A stretch of DNA of 64,000 bases from Nocardioides sp. Root1257 (lineage in GTDB: Bacteria > Actinomycetota > Actinomycetes > Propionibacteriales > Nocardioidaceae). The translations under genes and the position numbers were made by a program. Shown piece by piece: positions 16,521 through 25,329 of this stretch. Where the stretch lies: NCBI RefSeq assembly GCF_001425175.1, contig NZ_LMDV01000008.1, positions 605,494 to 669,493 on the forward strand, written 5' to 3'. The notes beneath the pieces are model-generated. The model did not search any database, was not told the origin of the DNA, and saw nothing but the letters and a program-made list of their open reading frames with translations. Within the stretch, counting starts at the first letter, position 1. Every line of letters starts with the position of its first letter.

Positions 16521-19264
16521 CGCTGCGACGACGCCTCGCGTACGCCGGTGCTGGGCTCACCGCGGTCGGGCTGCTGGTGGCCGGCCTGCTCGTGCCGCTG
16601 TCGATGGCGCCCGCCGAGTCCGCGGGGACCTACCGGGTCACGGCCACCCGCGACGCCATCGCCGAGGACGGGACGTCGACGACGCTCGACCAGCGCACGG
16701 TGTCCATGGACGTCTCGCAGACGACCAACCTGCGCGGGCGCCAGCAGGTGACGGTGTCGTGGTCGGGCGCGCACCCGACGGGGGGCACGGTCGCCGACGT
16801 CAACTCGGCCGCCGGCGCCGGTGAGGAGTACCCGTTCGTCCTCCTCCAGTGCCGCGGCACGGCCTCGGGCGACAACGCCGTCCGGCCCGAGACCTGCTGG
16901 ACCCAGACCTGGGCCGAGCGCTTCCAGCGCAGCTCGTCGGCCTGGCCGGTGTGGCGCGCTGACGCCTACGCGGACACCGACGCTCGCGGGTCCGCGGTCG
17001 GGGCGCCGGACCCGCGGCCCGAGCTCTGCTTCGGCGCCGCCCGCTCCGAGCGCTGGCTCCCGTTCGACGCCGTCGACGGCACGACGTACGCCGGCGGCTC
17101 CGCCGGCTGCGCGGGCATGGCCCCCGAGTCGGCCAACGTCGACGGGTCCGGGCTGCCGAGCAACACGACGTACGGGATCACCGGCAGCGACGGCAAGGGC
17201 TCCGAGCAGTTCACCGTCTTCACCGCCGACGAGAACGCCTCCCTCGGCTGCTCAAGCGAGGTCCCGTGCTCGCTGGTCGCCGTGCCGGTGATGGGCGTCA
17301 GCTGCGACGGCTTCGGCACCAAGCTGCCCGAGGAGTCCCGGCCGACCGCGGCTGCGGGCGCGCGTGCCGACACCCTGTGCCGCGCCCCCGACGTCTACCA
17401 GCCCGGCCAGATCGCGACGACCGGCACCGACTCCAACCTGGCCGTCTCCGGCTCCCTGTGGTGGGCGCCCTCCAACTGGCGCAACCGGATCACGGTCCCG
17501 CTGACGTTCGCGGTCTCCTCCAGCGTGTGCTCGGTCCTCAACTCGGACGCGCCGCTCACGGCGTACGGCTCGGTGCTGTTCTCGGACATCAGCGCCCAGT
17601 GGACGCCGAAGTTCTGCACCGACGACCGGCTCCGGCCGTTCGTGCACGTGCAGGCGGCGGACACGGCGGCCCGCAACCTGATCACGGCGGGCACCGCGTC
17701 CATGGTGCTCAGCAGCCGGGCTCCGGACGGCGGCTTCGGGAAGCCAGTGGTCCAGGCGCCCGTCGCCTTCACGGGCTTCGCGGTCGCCTACAACGTCGAC
17801 GACTCGACCGGGAGACCGGCGAAGACGCTCAACCTCGACGCGCGGTTGCTCGCCAAGCTGCTGACGCAGTCCTATCCGGCCAACTCGTTGGTGGGCGACA
17901 ACTACCCGGCGCTGGCCAGGAACCCGATGAACATCACCAAGGACCCCGAGTTCATCGCGCTCAACCCCGGTCTGCCGCAGTACGACGCCGTCGAGGCCGC
18001 CTCGACGATCATGACGCTCTCGACCGAGACCGACATGACGGCGGCGCTGACGAGCTACATCGACGCCGACCCGGAGGCACGCAAGTGGCTGGACGGCGTG
18101 CCCGACCCGTGGGGGATGGTCGTCAACCCAAACTACCTGCGCATCGACCTGCCCGTGTCGTCGTGGCCGCAGCTGGACGAGTTCGTGCTGCCCCAGTCGA
18201 TCATCGACGCCAAGGTGAACCCCTGCTACAGCTACAGCCCGAGCCCCTACCTCGGCCTCATCGCCAACCCGACCGGGTTCGTGCAGAACGTCGTGCAGAA
18301 CATCCAGTACTCGATGTCGAACGTCAACATCGCGTGCCCGAACGGCGACTCCAGCGACGTCACCACGCTACGGCTGCGCACCCAGGGCCGGCAGCAGCCG
18401 GGCAACCGGTTCGTGCTCGGCGTCGTGCCGCTGACGGCGGCGTACCGCTACAGCCTGCGTACGGCGTCGCTGCAGACGACCTCGGACGTGTCGGCGAGCG
18501 ACAAGGTCGCGGACGCAGCGGGGCGGACCTTCGTCGCGGCCGACGACGCCGGGCTGAAGGCGGCCGGTGCGCTGCTGAAGCCCGACGAGGAGTCCGGGAC
18601 CTGGGACCTCGACTACGCCCAGCTCCACGAGACGGCGGGCGCCGCGGCCTACCCGGGCGCGCTGCCGGTGTACGCCGACGTGCCGACCACCGGGCTCGAC
18701 AAGGCGACGGCCAAGCGGGCCGCGCAGCTCCTCGAGTACGCCGCCACCAGCGGCCAGCAGGCGGGCACCGGCAACGGCCAGCTGCCCCCGGGCGCGCTGC
18801 CGCTCACCGAGGCCAACGGGCTGTCGGCGCTCGCGGCGTACACCCACCGGGCCGCCGCCGCCGTGCTCGACCAGAAGGGTGAGGTCCCGAAGCTGGTGCC
18901 GGACGACCCGGACCCGACGCCCAGCCCGACCGGCGAGCCCACCGACGACCCGACGACCACCTCGCCCGTCGGACCCGGCACGACGACTCCGCTGACGCCG
19001 CCGGCGACCGGGGGATCGCCCAGCGCGGGCAAGCCGGGCAAGGGTGCGACCCCGAAGCCGGCGGAGACCGACGTCATCCGCACGGTCGGCGCCGAGTCGT
19101 CGTTCGGCGGGATCGGGCTGCCGGTGGTCCTCCTGGCCGGCCTCGTCGTGGGGGTGGCCGGGTTGAGCCTGCGGTTCACCGGGCGCGCCGTCCAGCTCGG
19201 CCGGACCGCCGGGCCCGCGCTGGCCCGACGGGTCCGCTCCGGCGGCCGACGGGTGCGGCGATGA
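16517..19264 (+). CDS. Large exported single-span protein of the Pst-like locus 1
   Basis: This 915-residue protein has an N-terminal signal helix (LTAVGLLVAGLLVPLSMAPA), a very large outer region with about 15 Cys, a Pro/Thr linker (about 800-860) and one C-terminal helix (IGLPVVLLAGLVVGVAGLSL) with a basic tail. Its body contains LLAKLLTQSYP and DPWGMVVNPNY, which are also found in the paralogue at 29202-31823 and loosely recall PstS helices. I do not recognise a named family. It overlaps the binding protein before it and the sortase-like gene after it, so it is probably part of the same envelope complex. Confidence 0.8.
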   Translation: MTLRRRLAYAGAGLTAVGLLVAGLLVPLSMAPAESAGTYRVTATRDAIAEDGTSTTLDQRTVSMDVSQTTNLRGRQQVTVSWSGAHPTGGTVADVNSAAGAGEEYPFVLLQCRGTASGDNAVRPETCWTQTWAERFQRSSSAWPVWRADAYADTDARGSAVGAPDPRPELCFGAARSERWLPFDAVDGTTYAGGSAGCAGMAPESANVDGSGLPSNTTYGITGSDGKGSEQFTVFTADENASLGCSSEVPCSLVAVPVMGVSCDGFGTKLPEESRPTAAAGARADTLCRAPDVYQPGQIATTGTDSNLAVSGSLWWAPSNWRNRITVPLTFAVSSSVCSVLNSDAPLTAYGSVLFSDISAQWTPKFCTDDRLRPFVHVQAADTAARNLITAGTASMVLSSRAPDGGFGKPVVQAPVAFTGFAVAYNVDDSTGRPAKTLNLDARLLAKLLTQSYPANSLVGDNYPALARNPMNITKDPEFIALNPGLPQYDAVEAASTIMTLSTETDMTAALTSYIDADPEARKWLDGVPDPWGMVVNPNYLRIDLPVSSWPQLDEFVLPQSIIDAKVNPCYSYSPSPYLGLIANPTGFVQNVVQNIQYSMSNVNIACPNGDSSDVTTLRLRTQGRQQPGNRFVLGVVPLTAAYRYSLRTASLQTTSDVSASDKVADAAGRTFVAADDAGLKAAGALLKPDEESGTWDLDYAQLHETAGAAAYPGALPVYADVPTTGLDKATAKRAAQLLEYAATSGQQAGTGNGQLPPGALPLTEANGLSALAAYTHRAAAAVLDQKGEVPKLVPDDPDPTPSPTGEPTDDPTTTSPVGPGTTTPLTPPATGGSPSAGKPGKGATPKPAETDVIRTVGAESSFGGIGLPVVLLAGLVVGVAGLSLRFTGRAVQLGRTAGPALARRVRSGGRRVRR

Positions 19265-20184
19265 CCGCGCCCGCCCCGGAGCGGCCGCGGCCGACCGCCG
19301 TCCGCGACCTGCCGACCGACACCGCGCAGCTGCCCCGCCCGGCGCGCGGGTTCAGCGAGGTCGCCCTGGGTCAGACGATGATCGTGCTCGGCCTGGTGAC
19401 GGTCTGGGCGCTGGCCTACCTCTTCCTCCTCAGCGGTTTCCAGCAGGGGCACGCCCAGCACCGGCTCTACGCGCAGCTGCGCACCGAGCTCGCGCTCGGC
19501 GAGGCGCCCGCGGGGGCGCCGATCGCGCTCGGTGCGCCGGTGGCGCTGGTGTCGGTGCCGGACGCCGGGGTGCACGACCTCGTCGTCGTGGAGGGCACGA
19601 CCCCGGCGGTCCTGCAGCAGGGGCCCGGTCACCAGCAGGGCAGCGTGCTGCCGGGCCAGGCCGGGGTGAGCGTGCTGATGGGCCGGGCGCTGTCCTTCGG
19701 CGGGCCGTTCAAGGACGTGCCCCAGCTCCGGGTGGGCGACCCGGTCGAGGTCACGACCGTCCAGGGGACGTTCCGCTACGAGGTGAGCGGCGTACGCCGC
19801 AAGGGCGATCCGGTCCCACCCGCCCTCGCCGACGGGCAGGGCCGGCTCACGCTGGTGACCGCCGCAGGGGAGGGTCGGCTGGCCGGCCTCGGACCTTCGC
19901 GGTCGGTGTACGTCGATGCGACGCTGACGGGTGACGCACAGCCGGCGGGCGCGGTCGCGGCGATCGACCCGAACGGGTCGCCCTTCGCCCACGACGCCGG
20001 CTTCACGACCCTGGCCGTGCTGGTGCTGGCCCTCGAGGTCCTCGTCGCGGCGGTCCTCGTGGTCGCCTGGGCGCGGCACCGGTGGACCCCGCTGGCCGCC
20101 TGGGTGGCGGGCGTGCCGGTGGTCCTGGCTGCTCTCTGGCTGGTCTCGTCCGCCGCGAGCCGGCTGCTCCCCAACCTGGTCTGA
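19261..20184 (+). CDS. Catalytically dead sortase-like membrane protein, locus 1
   Basis: The 307-residue protein has helices at about 37-59, 249-270 and 277-299, with a sortase fold between (VVVEGTTPAVLQQGPGHQQG, then LPGQ, then GGPF, then LRVGD). In active sortases the His stands in the GHR-like turn and the Cys in TLVTC. Here these positions read GR (Arg142) and TLVTA (Ala201). The Arg near 214 remains. So no transpeptidation is expected. It overlaps the large exported gene by 4 nt and has a paralogue with the same losses at 31820-32800. It may act as a scaffold or clamp. Confidence 0.8.
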   Translation: MTAPAPERPRPTAVRDLPTDTAQLPRPARGFSEVALGQTMIVLGLVTVWALAYLFLLSGFQQGHAQHRLYAQLRTELALGEAPAGAPIALGAPVALVSVPDAGVHDLVVVEGTTPAVLQQGPGHQQGSVLPGQAGVSVLMGRALSFGGPFKDVPQLRVGDPVEVTTVQGTFRYEVSGVRRKGDPVPPALADGQGRLTLVTAAGEGRLAGLGPSRSVYVDATLTGDAQPAGAVAAIDPNGSPFAHDAGFTTLAVLVLALEVLVAAVLVVAWARHRWTPLAAWVAGVPVVLAALWLVSSAASRLLPNLV

Positions 20185-20190
20185 CGGGCC

Positions 20191-20208
20191 GGTCCGGGCG
20201 ACCGGACC
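20191..20208 (+). terminator. Short hairpin after the sortase-like gene, locus 1
   Basis: GGTCCGG and CCGGACC close the GCGA tetraloop (a GNRA type). There is no T run. It may be a weak terminator or an mRNA processing/stability element before the secreted binding protein. A matching hairpin exists at 32812-32829 in locus 2. Confidence 0.5.
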
Positions 20209-20230
20209 AGACCACCTGGCCGACACGGAT

Positions 20231-20280
20231 CTTTAATTCTTCAAAATCTAGTAAGTAAGTACAAAAAAGGTCTAAATTCC
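20231..20280 (+). promoter_or_regulatory. Very AT-rich island before the secreted binding protein
   Basis: By my count only about 13 of 50 bases are G or C, against about 72% elsewhere. It contains AGTAAGTAAGTAC and a run of six A. It sits 36 nt before the start of the next gene, whose ribosome site AGGAAAGG follows at 20300. It may be an extra promoter with an UP-like element or an unstructured leader for high expression. It has no counterpart in locus 2. Confidence 0.5.
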
Positions 20281-20315
20281 GACCTGCCCCTCACGTCCCA
20301 GGAAAGGCTCCACAC

Positions 20316-21518
20316 ATGTCGAAGAGACGGACAGCCGTCGCCATCACCGTCGCAGGGGTCGTCTCGGCCGGCGCCCTGGCTGCGGCCATGCCCTCCCAGG
20401 CGGACCCGGCACCGACCGCGACCGACGTCGTCGGCGTGGGCTCCGACATCATCCAGAACTCCGTCGACTTCCTCGGGGACGGCTACTCCTGGTCCGGTGG
20501 GTCCCTGCCCGGCTACAACACCGCGGGCAACAAGAACCGGCTGATCAGCTTCAGTGCTACCGCGGACGGCAACGGGCGCAACGCCTTCACCGACCCGGCG
20601 CTGGGCACCTCGGTCAAGCTCAACCCGACGATCGTCCTGCGGGCCGGCACCTCCCCGGTGCAGCGGCCGAACGGCGGAGGCGCCGGGCTCAACGCTCTGG
20701 TCGCCGACGGCAACCCCACCAACGGCGGCCGCATCAGCTTCGTGCGCAGCCCGAACAAGCCGACCTCGGCGCAGTCGACGCCCACCCGCCCGCTCCACAC
20801 GATCCAGTTCGCCGACGACAAGCAGTACATCGCGACCGCGACCACGACCAACGCGCCGGCCGACCTCACCACCGCCGACCTGGTGAAGATCTACTCCGGG
20901 ACCTGGACCACCTGGGGTGACGTCGCCGCCGGCGTGACGCCGGGCGCCCACACCGGCGAGACGATCGTGCCGCTGCTGCCGCAGGACGGCGCCGGGGTGC
21001 AGACGATCTTCCTCAACGCTCTCAAGGCGGCCAACGGCGGTGCCGCCATCACCCTGGGTGGGGCGGTCCAGAAGGTCCAGCAGAACGACCCGACCACGAT
21101 CACCGCGCTCCCGGACGCCACCCGCAAGAACGCGATCGTGCCGTTCCCGAAGGGCCGCTACGAGCTGCTGGGCGCGGGCTACTTCCGCGACCCGGCGCCG
21201 GTCTACAACTCCGACAGCCCGTCGGCCGCGCTCTCCAACGCGGGCATCAAGCTCCAGACGGGTGGTTCGAACTTCATCGCAGACATCCCGTACTACATCG
21301 TCTTCCGCGAGTCGGACGTCAACAGCAGCACTCCGTGGCAGCCCGGCAGCACGCTCAACTGGGTCGAGACGCTCTTCTACAACCCGGACTACGACCCGGC
21401 CGACCCGGACCCGGACGTCACGCCGCCGTTCGTGGCCAGTGCCGCCGGCAAGGCGATCATCCAGTCGATCGGCCTGACCCCGCTCTACGCGGACCACGCC
21501 AACACGACGACGGGCTGA
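20316..21518 (+). CDS. Secreted PstS-like solute-binding protein, locus 1
   Basis: The 400-residue protein has a cleavable signal (MSKRRTAVAITVAGVVSAGA, then LAAAMPSQADPA) and no lipobox or C-terminal helix, so it is likely secreted freely. The N-terminal loop VGVGSDIIQNSVDFL corresponds to the PstS oxyanion loop, and LVKIYSGTWTTWGDV to the family motif around the hinge. The second loop reads QDGAGVQ (223-229), where the paralogue in locus 2 has KSGSGTE. It may feed an anion or other solute to the anchored binding protein. A strong hairpin follows its stop. Confidence 0.85.
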   Translation: MSKRRTAVAITVAGVVSAGALAAAMPSQADPAPTATDVVGVGSDIIQNSVDFLGDGYSWSGGSLPGYNTAGNKNRLISFSATADGNGRNAFTDPALGTSVKLNPTIVLRAGTSPVQRPNGGGAGLNALVADGNPTNGGRISFVRSPNKPTSAQSTPTRPLHTIQFADDKQYIATATTTNAPADLTTADLVKIYSGTWTTWGDVAAGVTPGAHTGETIVPLLPQDGAGVQTIFLNALKAANGGAAITLGGAVQKVQQNDPTTITALPDATRKNAIVPFPKGRYELLGAGYFRDPAPVYNSDSPSAALSNAGIKLQTGGSNFIADIPYYIVFRESDVNSSTPWQPGSTLNWVETLFYNPDYDPADPDPDVTPPFVASAAGKAIIQSIGLTPLYADHANTTTG

Positions 21519-21527
21519 TGAACGCGG

Positions 21528-21558
21528 CCGGCCGGACGGTGCACCCCCGTCCGGCCGG
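21528..21558 (+). terminator. Strong hairpin after the secreted binding protein
   Basis: CCGGCCGGACGG (21528-21539) and CCGTCCGGCCGG (21547-21558) form a perfect 12-bp stem with a 7-nt loop. It begins 9 nt after the stop codon and so should end or stabilise the mRNA of the binding protein. Confidence 0.7.
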
Positions 21559-21599
21559 TCTCGACCGGCCACCGCCACCACCGAACAGGAGAACCCGAC

Positions 21600-22241
21600 G
21601 TGAGCAGCACCCTCGACTCGGCCCAGCAGCGTGCCGACGCCGAACCGACGCCGACCCGCACCCGGTCGTCGCGGATCGGGCGCCGAGGTGTCGCCATCGC
21701 GCTCGTCGCGGCAGTGGTGGCGGTGGCCGTGGTTCTCGCGGTCTGGCTGACCCGGTCTCCCGCCGAGGCGCCGTACGCCGATCCCGCCTCGAGCGGGCGG
21801 CTGACGCTCTGCGGCGCGGACGGCAAGGCCCTGACCGAGGGCTCGACCGAGGACCCGCTCCTGGCCGCCTCCGTGGTCGGTGCGACCGCTGCCACGCAGG
21901 CCTACGCCGCCGAGGGCCGGACCGCTGCCCTCTTCGCCTACCAGCCCCGCGAGGGACTGGCGCCGTCGGAGTGGAGCGGGCTCCAGCTCACCGCCCCGAC
22001 GTCGTACGACGACCCGGCGGCGCCCGAGGTCACCCTCGCCGAGGGGGACACCACCCTCTCGCAGTTCCTGGCCGGCTACCCCGCGACGTACGACGGCTGG
22101 GTGCAGCTCCGGCTCTACCTCGCTGCTCCCGGGCAGCAGGTCGCGAGCCAGCAGTACGACGCCGTCGACCTCCAGGTCGACGGGACGTCCTGGCGCGCCG
22201 TCGAACCCGGCACCGCCAGCTGCGCCCCCACCACTCCGTGA
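21600..22241 (+). CDS. Anchored protein sharing a domain with the next Ig-like protein
   Basis: The 213-residue protein has a Thr/Arg-rich cytoplasmic start, one helix (VAIALVAAVVAVAVVLAVWL) and an outer domain. That domain (SGRLTLCGADG..., ALFAYQPREG..., WSGLQL..., DTTLSQFLAGYP..., YDAVDLQVDGTSWRAV) aligns by eye with the first 150 residues of the mature next protein. The shared domain is not one I can name. The GTG start follows AGGAGA (21587-21592). Locus 2 has no equivalent gene. It may hold its partner at the membrane. Confidence 0.7.
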   Translation: MSSTLDSAQQRADAEPTPTRTRSSRIGRRGVAIALVAAVVAVAVVLAVWLTRSPAEAPYADPASSGRLTLCGADGKALTEGSTEDPLLAASVVGATAATQAYAAEGRTAALFAYQPREGLAPSEWSGLQLTAPTSYDDPAAPEVTLAEGDTTLSQFLAGYPATYDGWVQLRLYLAAPGQQVASQQYDAVDLQVDGTSWRAVEPGTASCAPTTP

Positions 22242-22282
22242 ACTCCAGCTCCACCCGAACCGCTCCGTGCGAGAGGAAGACC

Positions 22283-23728
22283 GTGACCAAGCGATCGACC
22301 AGCGTCCTGGCAGGCCTGACGGCCGTCACCGTGGCCGCCACCACCAGCCTCGTCCTGGCAGTCGGCGGCCCCGCCGGCGCCGCCACGCCGCCGCCGTGGC
22401 AGAGCGGTGCGCTGAAGGACCCGAACGCCGTGGGCGTCCTCACCCTCCACGCCGCGAACGGTGCCGAGATCACCTCGGGCACCCTCGACGACGGCCCGAT
22501 CGCGGCCTTCGTCGCGGGCTCGACCGCGCTGCGGAGCGGCGACAAGTTCGCCACGCTCTTCGCCTACACGCCGCGTGACGGCAACAACCCCGTCGGCTCG
22601 TGGTCCGGCCTGCAGCTGACCGGCAGCACCGACTTCGTCGCCGCGACCCTGCCGAGCTCGATCGACACCGGCCTCCCCGTCGTCGCGCTCTCCGCCGCGG
22701 ACACCACCCTCCCGCAGTACGCCGCCGGCTACCCGAACACGGCGACGACCACGGGCTACCAGGGCGTCTACGAGCTCCGGCTGCGGACCACCGCCGTGGG
22801 GCAGAGCGCGACCTCGGCGTACGACGTGGTCGACATCGTCGTGGACGGCAACACCTGGCACGTCGCGGGCGTCGGTGGCGAGGCGACCTCGACCTCGCTG
22901 GTGGTCGCCCCGTCCAGCCCGAAGGTCGGAGACACGGCGACCCTGAGCGCCACGGTCAGCGCCGGCGTGCCCGGCAGCGTCCAGTTCAAGGACGGGACCA
23001 CCGCCCTCGGCTCGCCGGTGGCCGTCTCGGCCGGTGCGGCCTCGACCACCACGGTGGTGAGCAGGGCCGGCGCCCACACCTACTCCGCCGTCTTCACGCC
23101 GACCGACACCGACACGTACGCCGGCTCCACCGGCACCGCGAGCGTCACGGTGGCCAAGGCGACCTCGACGACCACGGCGACCTGGCCGGCGTCCGCGACG
23201 TACGGGACCGCGGCCTCGGTCAAGGTCACCGTCGCCGCGTCGGCGGGCACGCCGACGGGAACGGTCACCATCACCTCCGGCGGCGCCACGGTCGGCACAG
23301 GGACCCTGGCCGGCGGCACCGCCACGATCAAGCTCGGCGCGACCGCCCTCAAGCCGGGCAGCCCGTCGGTGCGGGCCACCTACGCCGGCAACGCCGACGT
23401 CGCGGGCTCCGACTCGAGCGCCGGCACGCTCAAGGTCGCGAAGGCCACCGCCAAGCTGACCAACAAGCTGACACCGGCCAAGGTGAAGGCGAGCGCGAAG
23501 GGCAAGCTCACGGTGACCGCCACCGCCACCGGCACGGTCCCGACCGGCAAGGTCACCGTCTTCGACGGCAAGAAGAAGATCGGGACCGGCACCCTCAAGG
23601 GTGGCAAGGTCGTGATCACGCTGCCGAAGCTGAAGAAGGGCACGCACCAGATCCACGCGACGTACGCCGGATCGACGCTGGTGTCCGCAGCGACGGCCGC
23701 CGTGGTGAAGCTGAAGGTCGTCAAGTGA
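22283..23728 (+). CDS. Secreted protein with Ig-like repeats, locus 1
   Basis: The 481-residue protein has a signal peptide ([20 protein letters not shown]...) and a unique N-terminal domain similar to the preceding gene. Three bacterial Ig-like domains (Big_3_5 type) of about 85-95 residues follow, each with PTGTVT or PGSVQF, then a G-x-L strand and [10 protein letters not shown] or a variant. The last domain is Lys-rich and ends in VKLKVVK. The same domain ends the binding protein of locus 2 (32889-34490). GTG 22283 follows GAGAGGAAGA. It likely binds a surface polymer or another protein of the locus. Its end overlaps pstB1. Confidence 0.82.
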   Translation: MTKRSTSVLAGLTAVTVAATTSLVLAVGGPAGAATPPPWQSGALKDPNAVGVLTLHAANGAEITSGTLDDGPIAAFVAGSTALRSGDKFATLFAYTPRDGNNPVGSWSGLQLTGSTDFVAATLPSSIDTGLPVVALSAADTTLPQYAAGYPNTATTTGYQGVYELRLRTTAVGQSATSAYDVVDIVVDGNTWHVAGVGGEATSTSLVVAPSSPKVGDTATLSATVSAGVPGSVQFKDGTTALGSPVAVSAGAASTTTVVSRAGAHTYSAVFTPTDTDTYAGSTGTASVTVAKATSTTTATWPASATYGTAASVKVTVAASAGTPTGTVTITSGGATVGTGTLAGGTATIKLGATALKPGSPSVRATYAGNADVAGSDSSAGTLKVAKATAKLTNKLTPAKVKASAKGKLTVTATATGTVPTGKVTVFDGKKKIGTGTLKGGKVVITLPKLKKGTHQIHATYAGSTLVSAATAAVVKLKVVK

Positions 23729-24573
23729 GTGCCGCGCTGACCGACGACCCGACGATCGTGATCGACCCGGTGGCGCCGGCGGACCAGGCGCCACCGACGA
23801 CCCACGGTCTCGAGGCCGACGCCGTGTCGGCGTGGTTCGGTCGGCGCAAGGTGCTCGACCGCGTCTCGCTCGACATGCCGGCGGGCCAGGTGACCGCGCT
23901 GATCGGCCCGTCCGGCTGCGGCAAGTCGACGTTCCTGCGGATCCTCAACCGGATGCACGAGCTGGTGCCGGGGGCGGCGCTGGCGGGGGAGGTGCGGCTC
24001 GACGGGGTCGACATCTACCACCCCGAGCGGCGGCTGACCGACGCCCGCAAGTCGATCGGCATGGTCTTCCAGAAGCCCAACCCGTTCCCGGCGATGTCGA
24101 TCGAGGACAACGTGCTGGCCGGCCTCAAGCTGACCGGCACTCGGGTCTCCCGGTCGGACCGGGACGCGCTGGTCGAGGAGAGCCTGCGCCGGGCCGGGCT
24201 GTGGGAGGAGGTCAAGGACCGCCTCAAGCAGCCGGGCTCGGCCCTCTCGGGCGGTCAGCAGCAGCGGCTCTGCATCGCGCGGTCGCTCGCCGTGCGGCCT
24301 GACGTGCTGCTGATGGACGAGCCCTGCTCGGCCCTGGACCCCACCTCGACCCGGGTGGTCGAGGACACGATCACCGAGATCGCCCGCGACGTCACGATCA
24401 TCATCGTCACCCACAACATGCAGCAGGCGCGCCGGGTCTCCGACCGGTGCGCGTTCTTCCTGGCCGCCCAGGGCACCCCGGGCGTCATCGTGGAGCACGG
24501 CGAGACCCAGGCGATGTTCGACGACCCGATCGACCAGCGCACGGCCGACTACGTCAACGGGCGGTTCGGATAA
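23725..24573 (+). CDS. pstB: Phosphate-type ABC transporter ATPase PstB, locus 1
   Basis: The 282-residue ATPase energises the PstCA channel. Walker A is GPSGCGKST, the signature is [16 protein letters not shown], Walker B is [13 protein letters not shown] and the H-loop is IVTHNMQQA. The family mark [15 protein letters not shown] is intact. About 30 residues precede the core. The GTG start overlaps the stop of the Ig-like gene, so it is coupled to it, not to the permeases nine kilobases upstream. Transcription must therefore pass two hairpins or start nearby. Confidence 0.95.
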   Translation: MSAALTDDPTIVIDPVAPADQAPPTTHGLEADAVSAWFGRRKVLDRVSLDMPAGQVTALIGPSGCGKSTFLRILNRMHELVPGAALAGEVRLDGVDIYHPERRLTDARKSIGMVFQKPNPFPAMSIEDNVLAGLKLTGTRVSRSDRDALVEESLRRAGLWEEVKDRLKQPGSALSGGQQQRLCIARSLAVRPDVLLMDEPCSALDPTSTRVVEDTITEIARDVTIIIVTHNMQQARRVSDRCAFFLAAQGTPGVIVEHGETQAMFDDPIDQRTADYVNGRFG

Positions 24574-24612
24574 GGGTTTGAGCCCGCACCGGCGCTGCGC
24601 GAGGCTGGCGGG

Positions 24613-25002
24613 ATGACCGCCTTCATCTCGCACGTGACCGTCGACTGCCGCAACGCCTACGAGCTCTCCGAGTGGTGGAAGCCGGTGCTCGGCTACGTCG
24701 ACATCGACGGGGACCCGAACCTCCCGGGCCACGAGGAGTGCATGATCCGCGACCCCGAGACCGGTCAGCAGCTGCTCTTCATCGAGGTCCCTGACGACAA
24801 GTCGGTCAAGAACCGCCTGCACCTCGACCTGCGCCCGCGCTCGGCCACGCGCGACGAGGAGCTCGAGACGCTGGTCGCCCACGGCGCGACCGTCGTCGAC
24901 GACCTCCGCGGGAAGTACGGACCCGGCTCCGGCTGGGTCGTGCTCGCCGACCCGGAGGGCAACGAGTTCTGCATCCTGCGCTCGGCCGCTGAGCTCGGGT
25001 AG
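24613..25002 (+). CDS. Glyoxalase-like (VOC) family protein
   Basis: The 129-residue protein has the betaalphabeta fold of the vicinal oxygen chelate superfamily: HVTVDCRNAYELSEWWKPVLGY, MIRDPETGQQLLFIEVPDD, HLDLRPRSATRDEELETLVAHGA and VLADPEGNEFCIL. The last motif with the Glu ligand and the His in HLDL suggest a metal or small-ligand site. It separates the two Pst-like loci and is probably a bystander. The ATG lies 6 nt after GAGGCT and lacks a clear ribosome site. Confidence 0.8.
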   Translation: MTAFISHVTVDCRNAYELSEWWKPVLGYVDIDGDPNLPGHEECMIRDPETGQQLLFIEVPDDKSVKNRLHLDLRPRSATRDEELETLVAHGATVVDDLRGKYGPGSGWVVLADPEGNEFCILRSAAELG

Positions 25003-25013
25003 CCGGTTCGGGT

Positions 25014-25063
25014 GGTGGTTGCGAGGGCCCCCGGGCCCGTGCCTCGAAACCACGGCAACCACC
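25014..25063. repeat. GGTGGTT-type repeat, divergent copy
   Basis: GGTGGTTGCGAGG opens the element and GGCAACCACC closes it, with CCTCGAAACCAC just inside and a GCCCCCGGGCCC centre. It is a diverged relative of the elements at 43043, 53775 and 61205. It lies 11 nt after the VOC gene and can form a hairpin, so it may also end transcription. Confidence 0.65.
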
Positions 25064-25224
25064 GGGTAGCGGGCTGCGGGTGGCCGGGCGGCAGCCGAAC
25101 GGCAGTTGAACGACCGTCACCGGCGTTCCCTGGCCCGGATGGCAGCGCTCCGGCGGCCGAGCATGACCCGTTCGGACTAGGCGAAAACGTGCGGCCGGTG
25201 AAGTTGGCGAAAGCAGCCGCTGCT

Positions 25225-25268
25225 GTTCGCTCGTCGTTCACCCTTCAACGGCCGTTCGTTTCGGTGCT
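25225..25268 (+). promoter_or_regulatory. PHO-box-like direct repeats
   Basis: Four 11-nt units follow each other: GTTCGCTCGTC, GTTCACCCTTC, AACGGCCGTTC, GTTTCGGTGCT. The second begins with the GTTCACC core of Streptomyces-type PhoP boxes, and the first and fourth resemble it. The 11-nt period is as expected. It ends about 60 nt before pstC2, so this locus is probably induced when phosphate is scarce. Confidence 0.6.
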
Positions 25269-25329
25269 CTCCTGACACTTCTGGCGTTTGCCCGCGCGCT
25301 CTCACGAGCGCCTCGCCAGAGAGTTCCAG

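Larger units (their letters stand above)
25003..25329. other. Intergenic region before Pst-like locus 2
   Basis: These 327 nt hold the repeat at 25014-25063, about 150 nt without visible features, and a PHO-like direct repeat at 25225-25268. No coding sequence was found. Confidence 0.6.

Noticed and set aside
19261..20184. Active class E-like sortase
   Set aside because: The fold fits, but the catalytic Cys and His are not present at their places.
24613..25002. The VOC gene as part of the Pst-like system
   Set aside because: It is on the same strand between the loci, but it has its own promoter-like box and no counterpart after locus 2. A bystander is the simpler reading.
25288..25329. TTG start for the second pstC
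   Set aside because: It adds 14 residues (MPARSHERLAREFQ) with no ribosome site. The GTG at 25330 gives a normal start.
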